A stretch of DNA of 43,064 nt from positions 1 through 43,064 of the forward strand of contig NZ_WLYI01000041.1 of the NCBI RefSeq assembly GCF_009707515.1, read 5' to 3'. Source of the stretch: Pseudomonas karstica. Lineage in GTDB: Bacteria; Pseudomonadota; Gammaproteobacteria; Pseudomonadales; Pseudomonadaceae. The translations under genes and the position numbers were made by a program. The notes under the pieces were generated by a model. The model saw only the letters and a list, made by a program, of their open reading frames with translations, had not been told where the DNA came from and ran no database searches. Shown in pieces: positions 24,771 through 32,363 of this stretch (within the stretch, counting starts at the first letter, position 1; each line of letters opens with the position of its first letter).

Positions 24771-24800
24771 GCAAAGGGCCGATATAATGCGGCCCTTTGC
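24771..24800 (+). promoter_or_regulatory. alaS promoter with the -10 box in the loop of a perfect palindrome
   Basis: GCAAAGGGCC at 24771-24780 and GGCCCTTTGC at 24791-24800 are perfect reverse complements, with GATATAATGC between them. The TATAAT at 24783-24788 is a consensus -10 box. The -35 is weak (CTGTAC at 24760-24765, 17-base spacing). The predicted start of transcription is therefore inside or at the edge of the right arm, about 65 bases before the alaS ATG. Confidence 0.7.
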
Positions 24801-24862
24801 CGTCGCTCCGTCTGATGACGTTGTGCACTGGCCTTTGGCCGCAGCCTCCGTGGAAGAACCTA

Positions 24863-27481
24863 ATGAAAAGCGCAGAAATCCGTGAAGCCTTCCTTCGCTT
24901 CTTCGAAGAGCAAGGCCACACCCGTGTTGCCTCCAGCTCCTTGATCCCAGGCAATGACCCTACCCTGCTGTTCACTAACGCGGGGATGAACCAGTTCAAG
25001 GACTGCTTCCTGGGCCAGGAAAAACGCGCCTATTCCCGCGCCACCAGCAGTCAGAAGTGCGTACGCGCCGGCGGCAAGAACAGTGACCTGGAAAATGTTG
25101 GCTACACCGCTCGCCACCATACGTTTTTCGAGATGCTGGGTAACTTCAGTTTCGGCGACTATTTCAAGCGTGACGCCATTACCTTTGCCTGGACGTTCCT
25201 GACCGGTGTACTGAAACTGCCGAAAGAAAAGCTCTGGGTCACCGTCTACGCCACTGATGACGAAGCCTACGAGATCTGGACCCAGGGCATCGGTGTGCCG
25301 GCCGAGCGCATGATCCGCATTGGCGACAACAAGGGCGCGCCTTATGCGTCCGACAATTTCTGGACCATGGGCGATACCGGCCCGTGCGGCCCGTGCACCG
25401 AGATTTTCTACGATCATGGCGCCGATATCTGGGGTGGCCCACCCGGTTCTCCGGAGGAAGACGGCGACCGCTATATCGAAATCTGGAACAACGTGTTCAT
25501 GCAGTTCAACCGCACCGCCGATGGCGTGTTGCATCCGCTGCCTGCGCCGTCGGTCGATACCGGCATGGGCCTGGAGCGGATCAGTGCGGTGATGCAGCAC
25601 GTTCACTCCAACTACGAAATCGACCTGTTCAAGAATCTGCTGAGTGCTTCAGCCGTTGCCATTGGCTGCGCCAACGAAGACCAGTCTTCACTCAAGGTGG
25701 TGTCGGACCATATCCGTTCTTGCGGCTTCCTGATTGCCGACGGCGTGCTGCCGTCCAACGAAGGCCGTGGCTACGTGTTGCGCCGTATCATTCGTCGAGC
25801 CTGCCGTCACGGTAACAAGCTGGGTGCCACTGGTAGCTTCTTCTACAAAATCGTTGCGGCTCTGGTGGCCGAGATGGGCGAGGCCTTCCCGGAACTCAAG
25901 CAGCAGCAAGCCACCATCGAGCGTGTACTCAAGGCTGAAGAAGAGCAGTTCTCCAAGACCCTGGAACACGGCCTGAAGATTCTGGAGCAAGACCTGGCTG
26001 AGCTCAAAGGTAGCGTGGTGCCGGGCGACGTGGTGTTCAAGCTTTACGATACTTACGGCTTCCCGATGGACCTGACTGCCGACATCGCCCGTGAGCGCGA
26101 ACTGACGGTCGATGAAGCCGGTTTTGAACGCGAGATGGAAGCCCAGCGGGTACGTGCCCGTTCCGCCAGTTCCTTTGGCCTGGACTACAACACCTTGGTC
26201 AAGGTTGATGTGGCGACCACTTTCACCGGTTATCACGCCACCGTCGGCTCGGCCAAGATCGTTGCTATCTATAAGGACGGCAAGTCGGTCGACGTCTTGA
26301 GCGAAGGCGAGGAAGGCGTTGTGGTCCTCGATCAGACACCGTTCTATGCCGAGTCGGGTGGGCAGGTGGGTGATTGTGGTTTCTTGAGCTCGACGTCCGG
26401 TCGTTTTGATGTGCGTGACACCACCAAGACCGGCGGTGCTTTCCTGCACCACGGTGTGTTGGTATTGGGCAACTTGACCATCGGCGCGCCAGTAGACACC
26501 CAGGTCGATGCTGATGTACGGCATGCAACCGCTTTGAATCATTCGGCCACTCACTTGCTGCACGCCGCGTTGCGCCAGGTGCTGGGTGAGCATGTGCAAC
26601 AGAAGGGCTCGTTGGTCGATAGCCAGCGCCTGCGCTTTGACTTCAGTCACTTCGAGGCGATCAAGCCTGAGCAGTTGAAGGCGCTGGAAGACATCGTCAA
26701 CGCTGAAATTCGCAAGAACACTGCGGTGCAAACCGAAGAAACCGATATTGAAACCGCCAAGAAAAAAGGCGCCATGGCGCTGTTTGGCGAGAAATACGGC
26801 GACGAAGTGCGTGTACTGAGCATGGGCGGTAGCTTCTCCGTGGAGCTGTGCGGTGGTATACACGCCGACCGTACCGGTGACATCGGCCTGTTGAAAATCA
26901 TCAGCGAAGGCGGTGTGGCTTCCGGTGTGCGTCGTATTGAAGCGGTGACGGGCGCAGTGGCCCTGGCTTACCTTAATGCCGGTGAAGAGCAACTCAAGGA
27001 AGCGGCCAGCCTGGTCAAGGGCAGTCGTGACAACCTGATCGACAAGCTTGGCGCTGTACTGGAGCGCAACCGTCAGTTGGAGAAGCAACTGGAACAGCTG
27101 CAAGCCAAGGCTGCCAGTGCTGCGGGCGACGATCTGTCGGCCTCTGCCCTGGACGTCAAGGGTGTCAAGGTGCTGGCGGTACGCCTGGATGGCCAGGATG
27201 GCAAGGCGCTGTTGGCTCTGGTCGATCAGTTGAAGAACAAGCTCGGCCGCGCAGTGATCCTGCTCGGCAGTGTCCATGAAGAAAAGGTCGTGTTGGTTGC
27301 CGGTGTAACCAAGGACCTGACTGGCCAACTCAAGGCCGGTGATTTGATGAAGCAAGCCGCTGCGGCAGTGGGCGGGAAGGGCGGTGGTCGTCCGGACATG
27401 GCGCAGGGCGGTGGTACTGACGCAGCTGCCCTGGACGTGGCCCTGGCTCTGACCGTGCCGTTTGTCGAGGCAGGTATTTAA
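24863..27481 (+). CDS. alaS: Alanyl-tRNA synthetase
   Basis: Predicted 872-residue class II synthetase that charges tRNA-Ala. The start ATG 24863 (MKSAEIREAFLRFFEEQGH) follows GGAAG; the frame from 24797 would start inside the promoter palindrome. Domains in order: catalytic core about residues 1-240 (HTRVASSSLIPGNDPTLLFT, then DTGPCGPCTEIFYD), tRNA-recognition region to about 460, editing domain with zinc ligands His560, His564 (NHSATHLLH), Cys663 and His667 (CGGIH), and a C-terminal coiled coil plus C-Ala domain rich in Gly (GGKGGGRPDMAQGGG). Length matches P. aeruginosa AlaS. lysC follows after 103 bases. Confidence 0.97.
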   Translation: MKSAEIREAFLRFFEEQGHTRVASSSLIPGNDPTLLFTNAGMNQFKDCFLGQEKRAYSRATSSQKCVRAGGKNSDLENVGYTARHHTFFEMLGNFSFGDYFKRDAITFAWTFLTGVLKLPKEKLWVTVYATDDEAYEIWTQGIGVPAERMIRIGDNKGAPYASDNFWTMGDTGPCGPCTEIFYDHGADIWGGPPGSPEEDGDRYIEIWNNVFMQFNRTADGVLHPLPAPSVDTGMGLERISAVMQHVHSNYEIDLFKNLLSASAVAIGCANEDQSSLKVVSDHIRSCGFLIADGVLPSNEGRGYVLRRIIRRACRHGNKLGATGSFFYKIVAALVAEMGEAFPELKQQQATIERVLKAEEEQFSKTLEHGLKILEQDLAELKGSVVPGDVVFKLYDTYGFPMDLTADIARERELTVDEAGFEREMEAQRVRARSASSFGLDYNTLVKVDVATTFTGYHATVGSAKIVAIYKDGKSVDVLSEGEEGVVVLDQTPFYAESGGQVGDCGFLSSTSGRFDVRDTTKTGGAFLHHGVLVLGNLTIGAPVDTQVDADVRHATALNHSATHLLHAALRQVLGEHVQQKGSLVDSQRLRFDFSHFEAIKPEQLKALEDIVNAEIRKNTAVQTEETDIETAKKKGAMALFGEKYGDEVRVLSMGGSFSVELCGGIHADRTGDIGLLKIISEGGVASGVRRIEAVTGAVALAYLNAGEEQLKEAASLVKGSRDNLIDKLGAVLERNRQLEKQLEQLQAKAASAAGDDLSASALDVKGVKVLAVRLDGQDGKALLALVDQLKNKLGRAVILLGSVHEEKVVLVAGVTKDLTGQLKAGDLMKQAAAAVGGKGGGRPDMAQGGGTDAAALDVALALTVPFVEAGI

Positions 27482-27500
27482 GACGCTGCGTAGCTCGTGG

Positions 27501-27520
27501 ACTAGCCCTTATGGGCTAGT
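27501..27520 (+). repeat. Perfect hairpin between alaS and lysC
   Basis: ACTAGCCC at 27501-27508 pairs with GGGCTAGT at 27513-27520 around TTAT. No T-run follows (CGCGGGCGGG instead), so it is a weak or Rho-assisted terminator at best, or an mRNA stabiliser. A second GGCCC/GGGCT-like stem occurs near 27556. Confidence 0.55.
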
Positions 27521-27584
27521 CGCGGGCGGGCAGTGCTGGTTGATTGAATATTGGGCGGCCCTTACGGGCTGAGGCGGCTTAGAA

Positions 27585-28826
27585 ATGGCTTTGATCGTAC
27601 AGAAATTTGGAGGCACCTCGGTCGGCTCTGTCGAACGAATCGAGCAGGTTGCCGACAAGGTTAAGAAATTCCGCGATGCCGGCGACGACCTGGTGGTGGT
27701 GCTGTCGGCCATGAGTGGCGAGACCAATCGTCTGATCGATTTGGCCAGGCAAGTCAGTGGCGATCAGCAACCGGTTCCCCGTGAGTTGGACGTGATCATC
27801 TCCACGGGTGAGCAGGTGACCATTGCGCTGTTGACCATGGCGTTGATCAAGCGTGGCGTGTCGGCGGTGTCCTACACTGGCAGTCAGGTACGCATCCTGA
27901 CCGACAGTGCGCACAATAAAGCGCGCATCCTGCAGATTGATGATCAGAAAATTCGCGGTGACCTGAAGGCTGGTCGCGTGGTTGTCGTCGCCGGTTTCCA
28001 GGGCGTCGACGAACACGGCAATATCACCACCCTCGGTCGTGGCGGTTCGGATACTACTGGTGTGGCCCTGGCGGCAGCCCTGAAGGCAGACGAATGCCAG
28101 ATCTACACTGACGTTGACGGTGTCTACACAACTGACCCGCGGGTTGTACCTGTGGCTCAGCGCCTGGACAAGATCACCTTTGAAGAGATGCTGGAAATGG
28201 CCAGTCTCGGCTCCAAGGTGTTGCAGATTCGAGCGGTGGAGTTCGCCGGCAAGTACAACGTTCCGCTGCGCGTATTGCACAGCTTCAAGGAGGGTCCGGG
28301 CACCCTCATTACTATTGATGAAGAGGAATCCATGGAACAGCCGATCATTTCCGGCATCGCTTTTAACCGCGATGAAGCCAAGCTGACCATCCGTGGCGTG
28401 CCAGACACCCCGGGCGTGGCCTTCAAGATTCTCGGGCCAATCAGCGGCGCTAACATTGAAGTCGACATGATTGTGCAGAACGTCTCGCACGATAACACCA
28501 CCGACTTCACCTTCACTGTGCACCGCAACGAGTACGAAGCGGCTCACCGTATCCTGGAGAACACCGCTAGCGAAATTGGCGCCCGTGAAGTGGTTGGCGA
28601 TATCAAGATTGCCAAGGTGTCGATCGTTGGCGTGGGCATGCGTTCCCATGCCGGTGTTGCCAGTCGCATGTTCGAAGCCCTGGCCAAGGAGAGCATCAAC
28701 ATCCAGATGATCTCTACTTCGGAAATCAAGGTGTCGGTAGTCATCGAAGAAAAGTACCTGGAACTGGCTGTACGCGCACTGCATACCGCTTTTGAGCTGG
28801 ACGCTCCAGCCCCTCAGGGCGAGTGA
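27585..28826 (+). CDS. lysC: Aspartokinase (alpha subunit, full length)
   Basis: Predicted 413-residue aspartate kinase, first enzyme of the lysine/threonine/methionine/diaminopimelate pathway. The kinase domain begins KFGGTSVGSVERI (Lys7) and includes ISTGEQVTIALL, TLGRGGSDTTGVALAA, and TDVDGVYTTDPRVVP. Two ACT regulatory domains follow from about residue 265 (KLTIRGVPDTPGVAFKILG, then VSIVGVGMRSHAGVASRMF with the IQMISTSEIKVS motif that binds inhibitory amino acids). The length equals that of the P. aeruginosa enzyme. An internal Met250 with its own ribosome binding site could give a beta subunit. rsmA follows downstream, the conserved Pseudomonas order. Confidence 0.96.
   Translation: MALIVQKFGGTSVGSVERIEQVADKVKKFRDAGDDLVVVLSAMSGETNRLIDLARQVSGDQQPVPRELDVIISTGEQVTIALLTMALIKRGVSAVSYTGSQVRILTDSAHNKARILQIDDQKIRGDLKAGRVVVVAGFQGVDEHGNITTLGRGGSDTTGVALAAALKADECQIYTDVDGVYTTDPRVVPVAQRLDKITFEEMLEMASLGSKVLQIRAVEFAGKYNVPLRVLHSFKEGPGTLITIDEEESMEQPIISGIAFNRDEAKLTIRGVPDTPGVAFKILGPISGANIEVDMIVQNVSHDNTTDFTFTVHRNEYEAAHRILENTASEIGAREVVGDIKIAKVSIVGVGMRSHAGVASRMFEALAKESINIQMISTSEIKVSVVIEEKYLELAVRALHTAFELDAPAPQGE
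28332..28826 (+). CDS. Aspartokinase beta subunit from an internal in-frame start (candidate)
   Basis: GAGGAA precedes the in-frame ATG at 28332, at a spacing of a few bases. The 164-residue product (MEQPIISGIAFNRDEAKL...) would consist of the two ACT domains only. Bacillus and Corynebacterium aspartokinases II are known alpha2-beta2 enzymes made this way, and Pseudomonas aspartokinases have been described as of the same type. The sequence supports the start; translation from it is inferred. Confidence 0.6.
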   Translation: MEQPIISGIAFNRDEAKLTIRGVPDTPGVAFKILGPISGANIEVDMIVQNVSHDNTTDFTFTVHRNEYEAAHRILENTASEIGAREVVGDIKIAKVSIVGVGMRSHAGVASRMFEALAKESINIQMISTSEIKVSVVIEEKYLELAVRALHTAFELDAPAPQGE

Positions 28827-29012
28827 TGCGTTACCAGGAGGGCGTGGCTTGGCCGCGGCTTTCATTTTTTTGTTTGGCGCGTGTGCAGACCTGTTCGTTT
28901 GCACCCGCTCGACAATACTAAGGCGGGTAGGGCTACGGCCATCTGGTTGTAGGTCGAATGCCTTTTTTTTGCAGACTGTTGTTCCTGAACTGAAATGCGT
29001 AAGGAGAAAGGT

Positions 29013-29201
29013 ATGCTGATTCTGACTCGTCGATGCGCGGAGAGCCTGATTATTGGTGATGGCGAAATCACCGTGACCGTGCTTGGCGTCAAAGGTAATC
29101 AAGTACGAATCGGGGTTAACGCTCCGAAAGAGGTGGCTGTCCACCGTGAGGAAATCTACCAGCGGATCAAGAAAGAGAAGGACGAAGAACCAAGCCATTA
29201 A
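29013..29201 (+). CDS. rsmA: Carbon storage regulator / RNA-binding translational regulator RsmA
   Basis: Predicted 62-residue CsrA-family protein; homodimers bind GGA motifs in mRNA leaders and are titrated by RsmY/RsmZ-type small RNAs. The start ATG 29013 has a strong AAGGAG seven bases upstream; the upstream in-frame ATG at 28995 precedes the ribosome binding site and is rejected. RNA-contacting residues are intact: MLILTRR at the N-terminus and VHREEIY with Arg45, which equals Arg44 of E. coli CsrA because GDGEI has one extra residue. It controls secondary metabolism, biofilm and motility in pseudomonads. The AAGGAGAAAGG ahead of the ATG itself contains GGA and could allow autoregulation. 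Confidence 0.97.
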   Translation: MLILTRRCAESLIIGDGEITVTVLGVKGNQVRIGVNAPKEVAVHREEIYQRIKKEKDEEPSH

Positions 29202-29220
29202 TTTTTATCGTTTTTTATGT

Positions 29221-29249
29221 TTGCAAACGGGGATGAAGCTGGTTAATAT
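29221..29249 (+). promoter_or_regulatory. Sigma-70 promoter of tRNA-Ser
   Basis: TTGCAA at 29221-29226, exactly 17 bases, then TAATAT at 29244-29249. It ends 14 bases before the tRNA, at the right distance for a short 5' leader. It lies only 19 bases after the rsmA stop codon. Confidence 0.7.
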
Positions 29250-29263
29250 ACGCCCCGTGTTGC

Positions 29264-29354
29264 GGAGAGCTGGCCGAGTGGCCGAAGGCGCTCCCCTGCT
29301 AAGGGAGTACACCTCAAAAGGGTGTCGGGGGTTCGAATCCCCCGTTCTCCGCCA
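29264..29354 (+). tRNA. tRNA-Ser (anticodon GCU)
   Basis: A 91-nt class II tRNA with encoded CCA. The acceptor GGAGAGC pairs with GTTCTCC (one G-U). The anticodon loop CTGCTAA gives GCU, reading AGC/AGU. A long variable arm follows (GAGTACACCTC...), and the T arm is GGGGGTTCGAATCCCCC. It is downstream of rsmA, as in other pseudomonads. Confidence 0.97.
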
Positions 29355-29421
29355 TTATTTGCTTAGTACGTTGCAATCTGGATTTTTTCGGTAAGTTGTT
29401 GAAACTGCTAGAAAAAATAGC

Positions 29422-29449
29422 TTTACATAGAGATTGAACGGCCTATAAT
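29422..29449 (+). promoter_or_regulatory. Sigma-70 promoter of the tRNA-Arg pair
   Basis: TTTACA at 29422-29427, 16 bases, then the consensus TATAAT at 29444-29449. A GC-rich discriminator (GCGCGG) follows, typical of stringently controlled stable-RNA promoters. It starts 15 bases upstream of the first tRNA-Arg. Confidence 0.75.
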
Positions 29450-29463
29450 GCGCGGCAACAAAT

Positions 29464-29540
29464 GCACTCGTAGCTCAGCTGGATAGAGTACTCGGCTACG
29501 AACCGAGCGGTCACAGGTTCGAATCCTGTCGAGTGCACCA
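29464..29540 (+). tRNA. tRNA-Arg (anticodon ACG), copy 1
   Basis: 77 nt with encoded CCA. The acceptor GCACTCG pairs with CGAGTGC, the anticodon stem-loop CTCGGCTACGAACCGAG gives ACG (read as ICG after deamination by TadA), and the T arm is ACAGGTTCGAATCCTGT. It is identical to copy 2. Confidence 0.98.
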
Positions 29541-29612
29541 TTTAAGAGTTAGTTGCAGTAATGCAGGTAGCTTGGCTTCAACCAGTTGTGGTCTGGTTTA
29601 AAAACACAACTT

Positions 29613-29689
29613 GCACTCGTAGCTCAGCTGGATAGAGTACTCGGCTACGAACCGAGCGGTCACAGGTTCGAATCCTGTCGAGTGCACCA
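29613..29689 (+). tRNA. tRNA-Arg (anticodon ACG), copy 2
   Basis: 77 nt, identical to copy 1 over the whole length, after a 72-base spacer that has no clear promoter. The two are probably processed from one transcript that ends at the terminator just downstream. Confidence 0.98.
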
Positions 29690-29694
29690 AACAA

Positions 29695-29722
29695 CAAAAA
29701 GCCCGCCTAGTGCGGGCTTTTT
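29695..29722 (+). terminator. Intrinsic terminator of the tRNA-Arg transcript
   Basis: AAAAAGCCCGC at 29696-29706 pairs with GCGGGCTTTTT at 29712-29722 around a five-base loop. It is symmetrical, so it could act in both directions. It starts 6 bases after the second tRNA. Confidence 0.9.
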
Positions 29723-30068
29723 GCCGTCTTGGATTTTTATTTCCTCTCGTCGATCCGGAACACTGTCGTAGGCTTGATCCCAAGCTAAACCTTTTTCTCT
29801 GCGCCTATGTGTTTTCTATTTGGCAGACGTCGTCGCAGTTTCATATGTGCGATTAATACTCAGGTTTGCTTCGCAAGCGCTTGTTCTTTCCAGTTTTTTG
29901 ACGTTTAAAACGGCCAAGCGGTGTATCATTGCGCTCGTCAGCCCCGCCGGGGCTTGTGGAATACCTCCATGGACTTACCCAGTAGTTACTTAATTTCTCG
30001 TTTTACCAATCATGAATTGACTGATTGATTCTTCCGGCGTGCCCTGCTGCTGGGAGTGGAGCTCGCCT
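29723..30068 (+). promoter_or_regulatory. Upstream region and leader of mgtE
   Basis: No gene is seen in these 346 bases. A candidate promoter is TTGACG at 29898-29903 with TATCAT at 29924-29929 (spacing 20, longer than ideal). A small GC-rich hairpin follows at 29940-29954 (AGCCCC-GCC-GGGGCT), so the leader would be about 130 nt. I do not recognise an M-box or other known magnesium riboswitch in it. Confidence 0.4.
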
Positions 30069-31511
30069 ATGACCGAAGTTGAAGTAAAGAAAACACAAGA
30101 AAGTCTGCAGGATCGCCTGGCTCAGGTGGTCGAGTTGCTGCAGCGCCAGCGTGTGGTCGAAGACCTGACCCATCGCCAGGAAGGTCCGAATCACGATCGG
30201 GTCGAGAACCTGGTCCACCGGCAAAACCTCGTCGAGTTGCAGCGTAAACTCGATGATCTGCACTCCGCCGACGTTGCCTACATTCTTGAGGCCTTGCCTC
30301 TGGATGATCGACTGACCCTCTGGCAGTTGGTCAAGGCTGATCGCGACGGCGACATCCTCCTTGAAGTATCCGACTCGGTGCGTGAAACCCTGATCGCCGA
30401 CATGGACGATCATGAACTCCTGGCCGCGGCCAAGGAGATGGATGCCGACGAACTGGCTGATCTGGCTCCTGAGCTACCCCGTGACGTTGTCCATGAGTTG
30501 ATGGAGGCTCTCGACGGCCAGCAGCGTGAGCGTGTGCGCTCCGCGTTGTCCTATGACGAGGATCAGGTCGGCGCACTGATGGACTTCGAGATGGTGACCA
30601 TTCGCGAAGACGTCAGCCTGGAAGTCGTCCTGCGTTACCTGCGTCGGCTCAAGGAACTGCCGGGTCATACCGACAAGCTCTTTGTGGTCGACTCCGAAGG
30701 CATTCTCAAGGGCGTGCTGCCGATCAAGCGCCTGCTGGTAAACGATCCGGAGAAGAAAGTCGCGGACGTCATGGCCAGCGACCCGGTGAGCTTTCACCCG
30801 GACGAAGATGCTTACGACGCCGCTCAGGCGTTCGAGCGTTACGACTTGATCTCGGCTCCAGTAGTCGATAAGAACGGCAAACTGATCGGCCGGTTGACCA
30901 TCGATGAAATGGTTGACCTGATTCGTGAGGAAAGCGAAAGCGAAGTCCTCAATATGGCGGGTCTGCGTGAAGAGGAAGATATTTTTGCGTCAGTCTGGAA
31001 GTCTCTGCGTAACCGCTGGGCCTGGCTGGCGGTCAATCTGATTACTGCGTTTTTCGCTTCGCGAGTGATTGGGTTGTTCGAGGGTTCTATCGAGAAGCTG
31101 GTGGCGCTGGCGGCACTGATGCCGATCGTGGCCGGGATCGGGGGCAATTCGGGCAACCAGACGATCACCATGATTGTTCGCGCCATGGCGCTGGATCAGG
31201 TGAGTACGGGTCATGGCTCGCGGCTGCTGCGCAAGGAGCTGGCAGTCGCCTTGATCAATGGCTTGGTGTGGGGCGGGGTTATCGGCATTGTGGCTTACCT
31301 GCTTTATGGCAGTTGGTCCCTGGGGGTGGTCATGACTGCCGCCATGACGCTTAACTTGCTATTGGCTGCATTGATGGGGGTGCTGATCCCTATGACCCTG
31401 GTACGCCTTGGGCGCGACCCTGCCATGGGCGCCAGCGTGATGATCACCGCCATGACCGACAGTGGCGGCTTCTTTATCTTCCTTGGCCTGGCGACCATCT
31501 TCCTGCTCTGA
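30069..31511 (+). CDS. mgtE: Magnesium transporter MgtE
   Basis: Predicted 480-residue inner-membrane Mg2+ channel/transporter. The start ATG 30069 follows GGAG by 8 bases. Cytoplasmic N domain about residues 35-150 (superhelical DLHSADVAYILEALPLDDR repeats), two CBS domains about 155-280 (VADVMASDPVSFHPDEDAYDAA, LISAPVVDKNGKLIGRLTIDEM) that sense Mg2+, a connecting helix, and five membrane segments from about 305. The pore signature GGNSGNQ (about residues 356-362) is present. In P. aeruginosa MgtE affects type III secretion through the Rsm pathway; rsmA is only about 1 kb upstream here, but the genes are separated by tRNAs and a terminator. Confidence 0.96.
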   Translation: MTEVEVKKTQESLQDRLAQVVELLQRQRVVEDLTHRQEGPNHDRVENLVHRQNLVELQRKLDDLHSADVAYILEALPLDDRLTLWQLVKADRDGDILLEVSDSVRETLIADMDDHELLAAAKEMDADELADLAPELPRDVVHELMEALDGQQRERVRSALSYDEDQVGALMDFEMVTIREDVSLEVVLRYLRRLKELPGHTDKLFVVDSEGILKGVLPIKRLLVNDPEKKVADVMASDPVSFHPDEDAYDAAQAFERYDLISAPVVDKNGKLIGRLTIDEMVDLIREESESEVLNMAGLREEEDIFASVWKSLRNRWAWLAVNLITAFFASRVIGLFEGSIEKLVALAALMPIVAGIGGNSGNQTITMIVRAMALDQVSTGHGSRLLRKELAVALINGLVWGGVIGIVAYLLYGSWSLGVVMTAAMTLNLLLAALMGVLIPMTLVRLGRDPAMGASVMITAMTDSGGFFIFLGLATIFLL

Positions 31512-31584
31512 TCCCGTCTGTGGCGAGGGGCCTTGCCCCTCGCTGGGTGTGCACCCACCCCAACGACCTCCCAAGAAACCCAGG

Positions 31585-31612
31585 CAAAAAAAAGCCAGCA
31601 CATGGCTGGCTT
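31585..31612 (-). terminator. Intrinsic terminator of amrZ (convergent with mgtE)
   Basis: AAGCCAGC at 31592-31599 pairs with GCTGGCTT at 31605-31612. The A-run at 31585-31593 is a U-run on the minus strand, so it terminates amrZ transcripts. For mgtE on the plus strand the following bases (TTCAGCTTTC) make it weaker. Confidence 0.85.
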
Positions 31613-31629
31613 CAGCTTTCAATTGAAAA

Positions 31630-31956
31630 TCAGTTGGCGTTTGCTGCAGCCTCGGCATCGTGGGCGATAAGCGACACGAGAGCGTTTTGCTGACGGTGAG
31701 AGAGCTGACGGAAGCGCTGCAGCAATTCGCGTTCGTGCAATGACAGCTCTGGGCTGTCCAGGCGCATGCTCAGCTCGTCACCCAGCGCACCTTCCTGAAT
31801 AAGGCTTTGCTCCAGGCGCGCGATGATTTCGGAGTTCATGCTGCGGTGATGATTGCGAGCCACCTCGGCAATGCGTTCCCGCATTCCGTCTGGCAGACGT
31901 ACGACGAACTTGTCAGCCGTACGGCTGGAATAAATTGCCTGTTTCAATGGGCGCAT
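31630..31956 (-). CDS. amrZ: Ribbon-helix-helix transcription factor AmrZ (AlgZ)
   Basis: Predicted 108-residue Arc/MetJ-type DNA-binding protein, the same length as AmrZ of P. aeruginosa. The N-terminal arm MRPLKQ and the RHH core (SSRTADKFVVRLPDGMRERIAEVARNHHRSMNSEIIARLEQSL, residues about 10-53) are nearly identical to the known protein. The C-terminal tetramerisation region contains SPELSLHERELLQRFRQL and RQQNALVSLIAHD. AmrZ activates alginate in P. aeruginosa and represses flagella (through fleQ) and other motility functions in P. fluorescens. It is a single gene with a terminator, and an AlgU-like promoter lies 58 bases upstream. Confidence 0.95.
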   Translation of the reverse strand: MRPLKQAIYSSRTADKFVVRLPDGMRERIAEVARNHHRSMNSEIIARLEQSLIQEGALGDELSMRLDSPELSLHERELLQRFRQLSHRQQNALVSLIAHDAEAAANAN

Positions 31957-32363
31957 ATATTTAACCGGTTAGTTCAGGGGAGCGGTTTTTGGAATTGGCC
32001 GCAAGATGTCTTTTAGGACAAGGTTTGCCGCCAAATGTTCAACCGGAATTGCAAAGAGGCCGCATCATGCCCCAAATTTGCCATTCCATTGGCGTCAAAT
32101 CTGTGACAAATATTGAACTGGCTAAAGGCTTTATGCCAGCACTCATTCTCAAATTTGCGGACTGGTTGGAAAACTTTTTGTGAGGCGCCTCAACGAGCGA
32201 CGAAGCCGCAGACCCTAGGTGCCATGGGCTTTCTGGGCGAGCATCCTGTCGCAATATGGCATTTCGCCTGTCTTTTTAAGAGTGATGGCAGTTTGATATT
32301 TTTTCTAGGGCGGGGGGGAATAAGATCGAGCGCCTGGACGGGGAAAATCCACAGGATCAGCGG
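31957..32363. other. amrZ upstream region
   Basis: No convincing gene in about 400 bases; an 84-codon plus-strand frame (32113-32367) has no recognisable features. The region holds the AlgU-like promoter at 32014-32040. A GCC-N7-GGC motif at about 32080-32095 (TTTGCCATTCCATTGGCGT) might be an AmrZ-type operator, but this is tentative. Confidence 0.4.
32014..32040 (-). promoter_or_regulatory. Candidate AlgU (sigma-22) promoter of amrZ
   Basis: On the minus strand, GAACAT (32040-32035), 16 bases, then TCCTA (32018-32014) resembles the AlgU/RpoE-type consensus GAACTT-N16-17-TCTGA. amrZ/algZ transcription depends on AlgU in P. aeruginosa. The -10 is 58 bases upstream of the amrZ start. Confidence 0.45.

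Noticed and set aside
25688..27355. 555-codon minus-strand frame opposite alaS
   Set aside because: Antisense shadow of alaS, which is complete with its editing-site zinc ligands.
27579..29198. 539-codon minus-strand frame opposite lysC and rsmA
   Set aside because: Covers two well-identified genes and the spacer between them; no recognisable features.
29464..29689. Tandem repeat or duplication event other than tRNA
   Set aside because: The 77-base identity is fully explained by two tRNA-Arg(ACG) genes; the spacers before them are unrelated.
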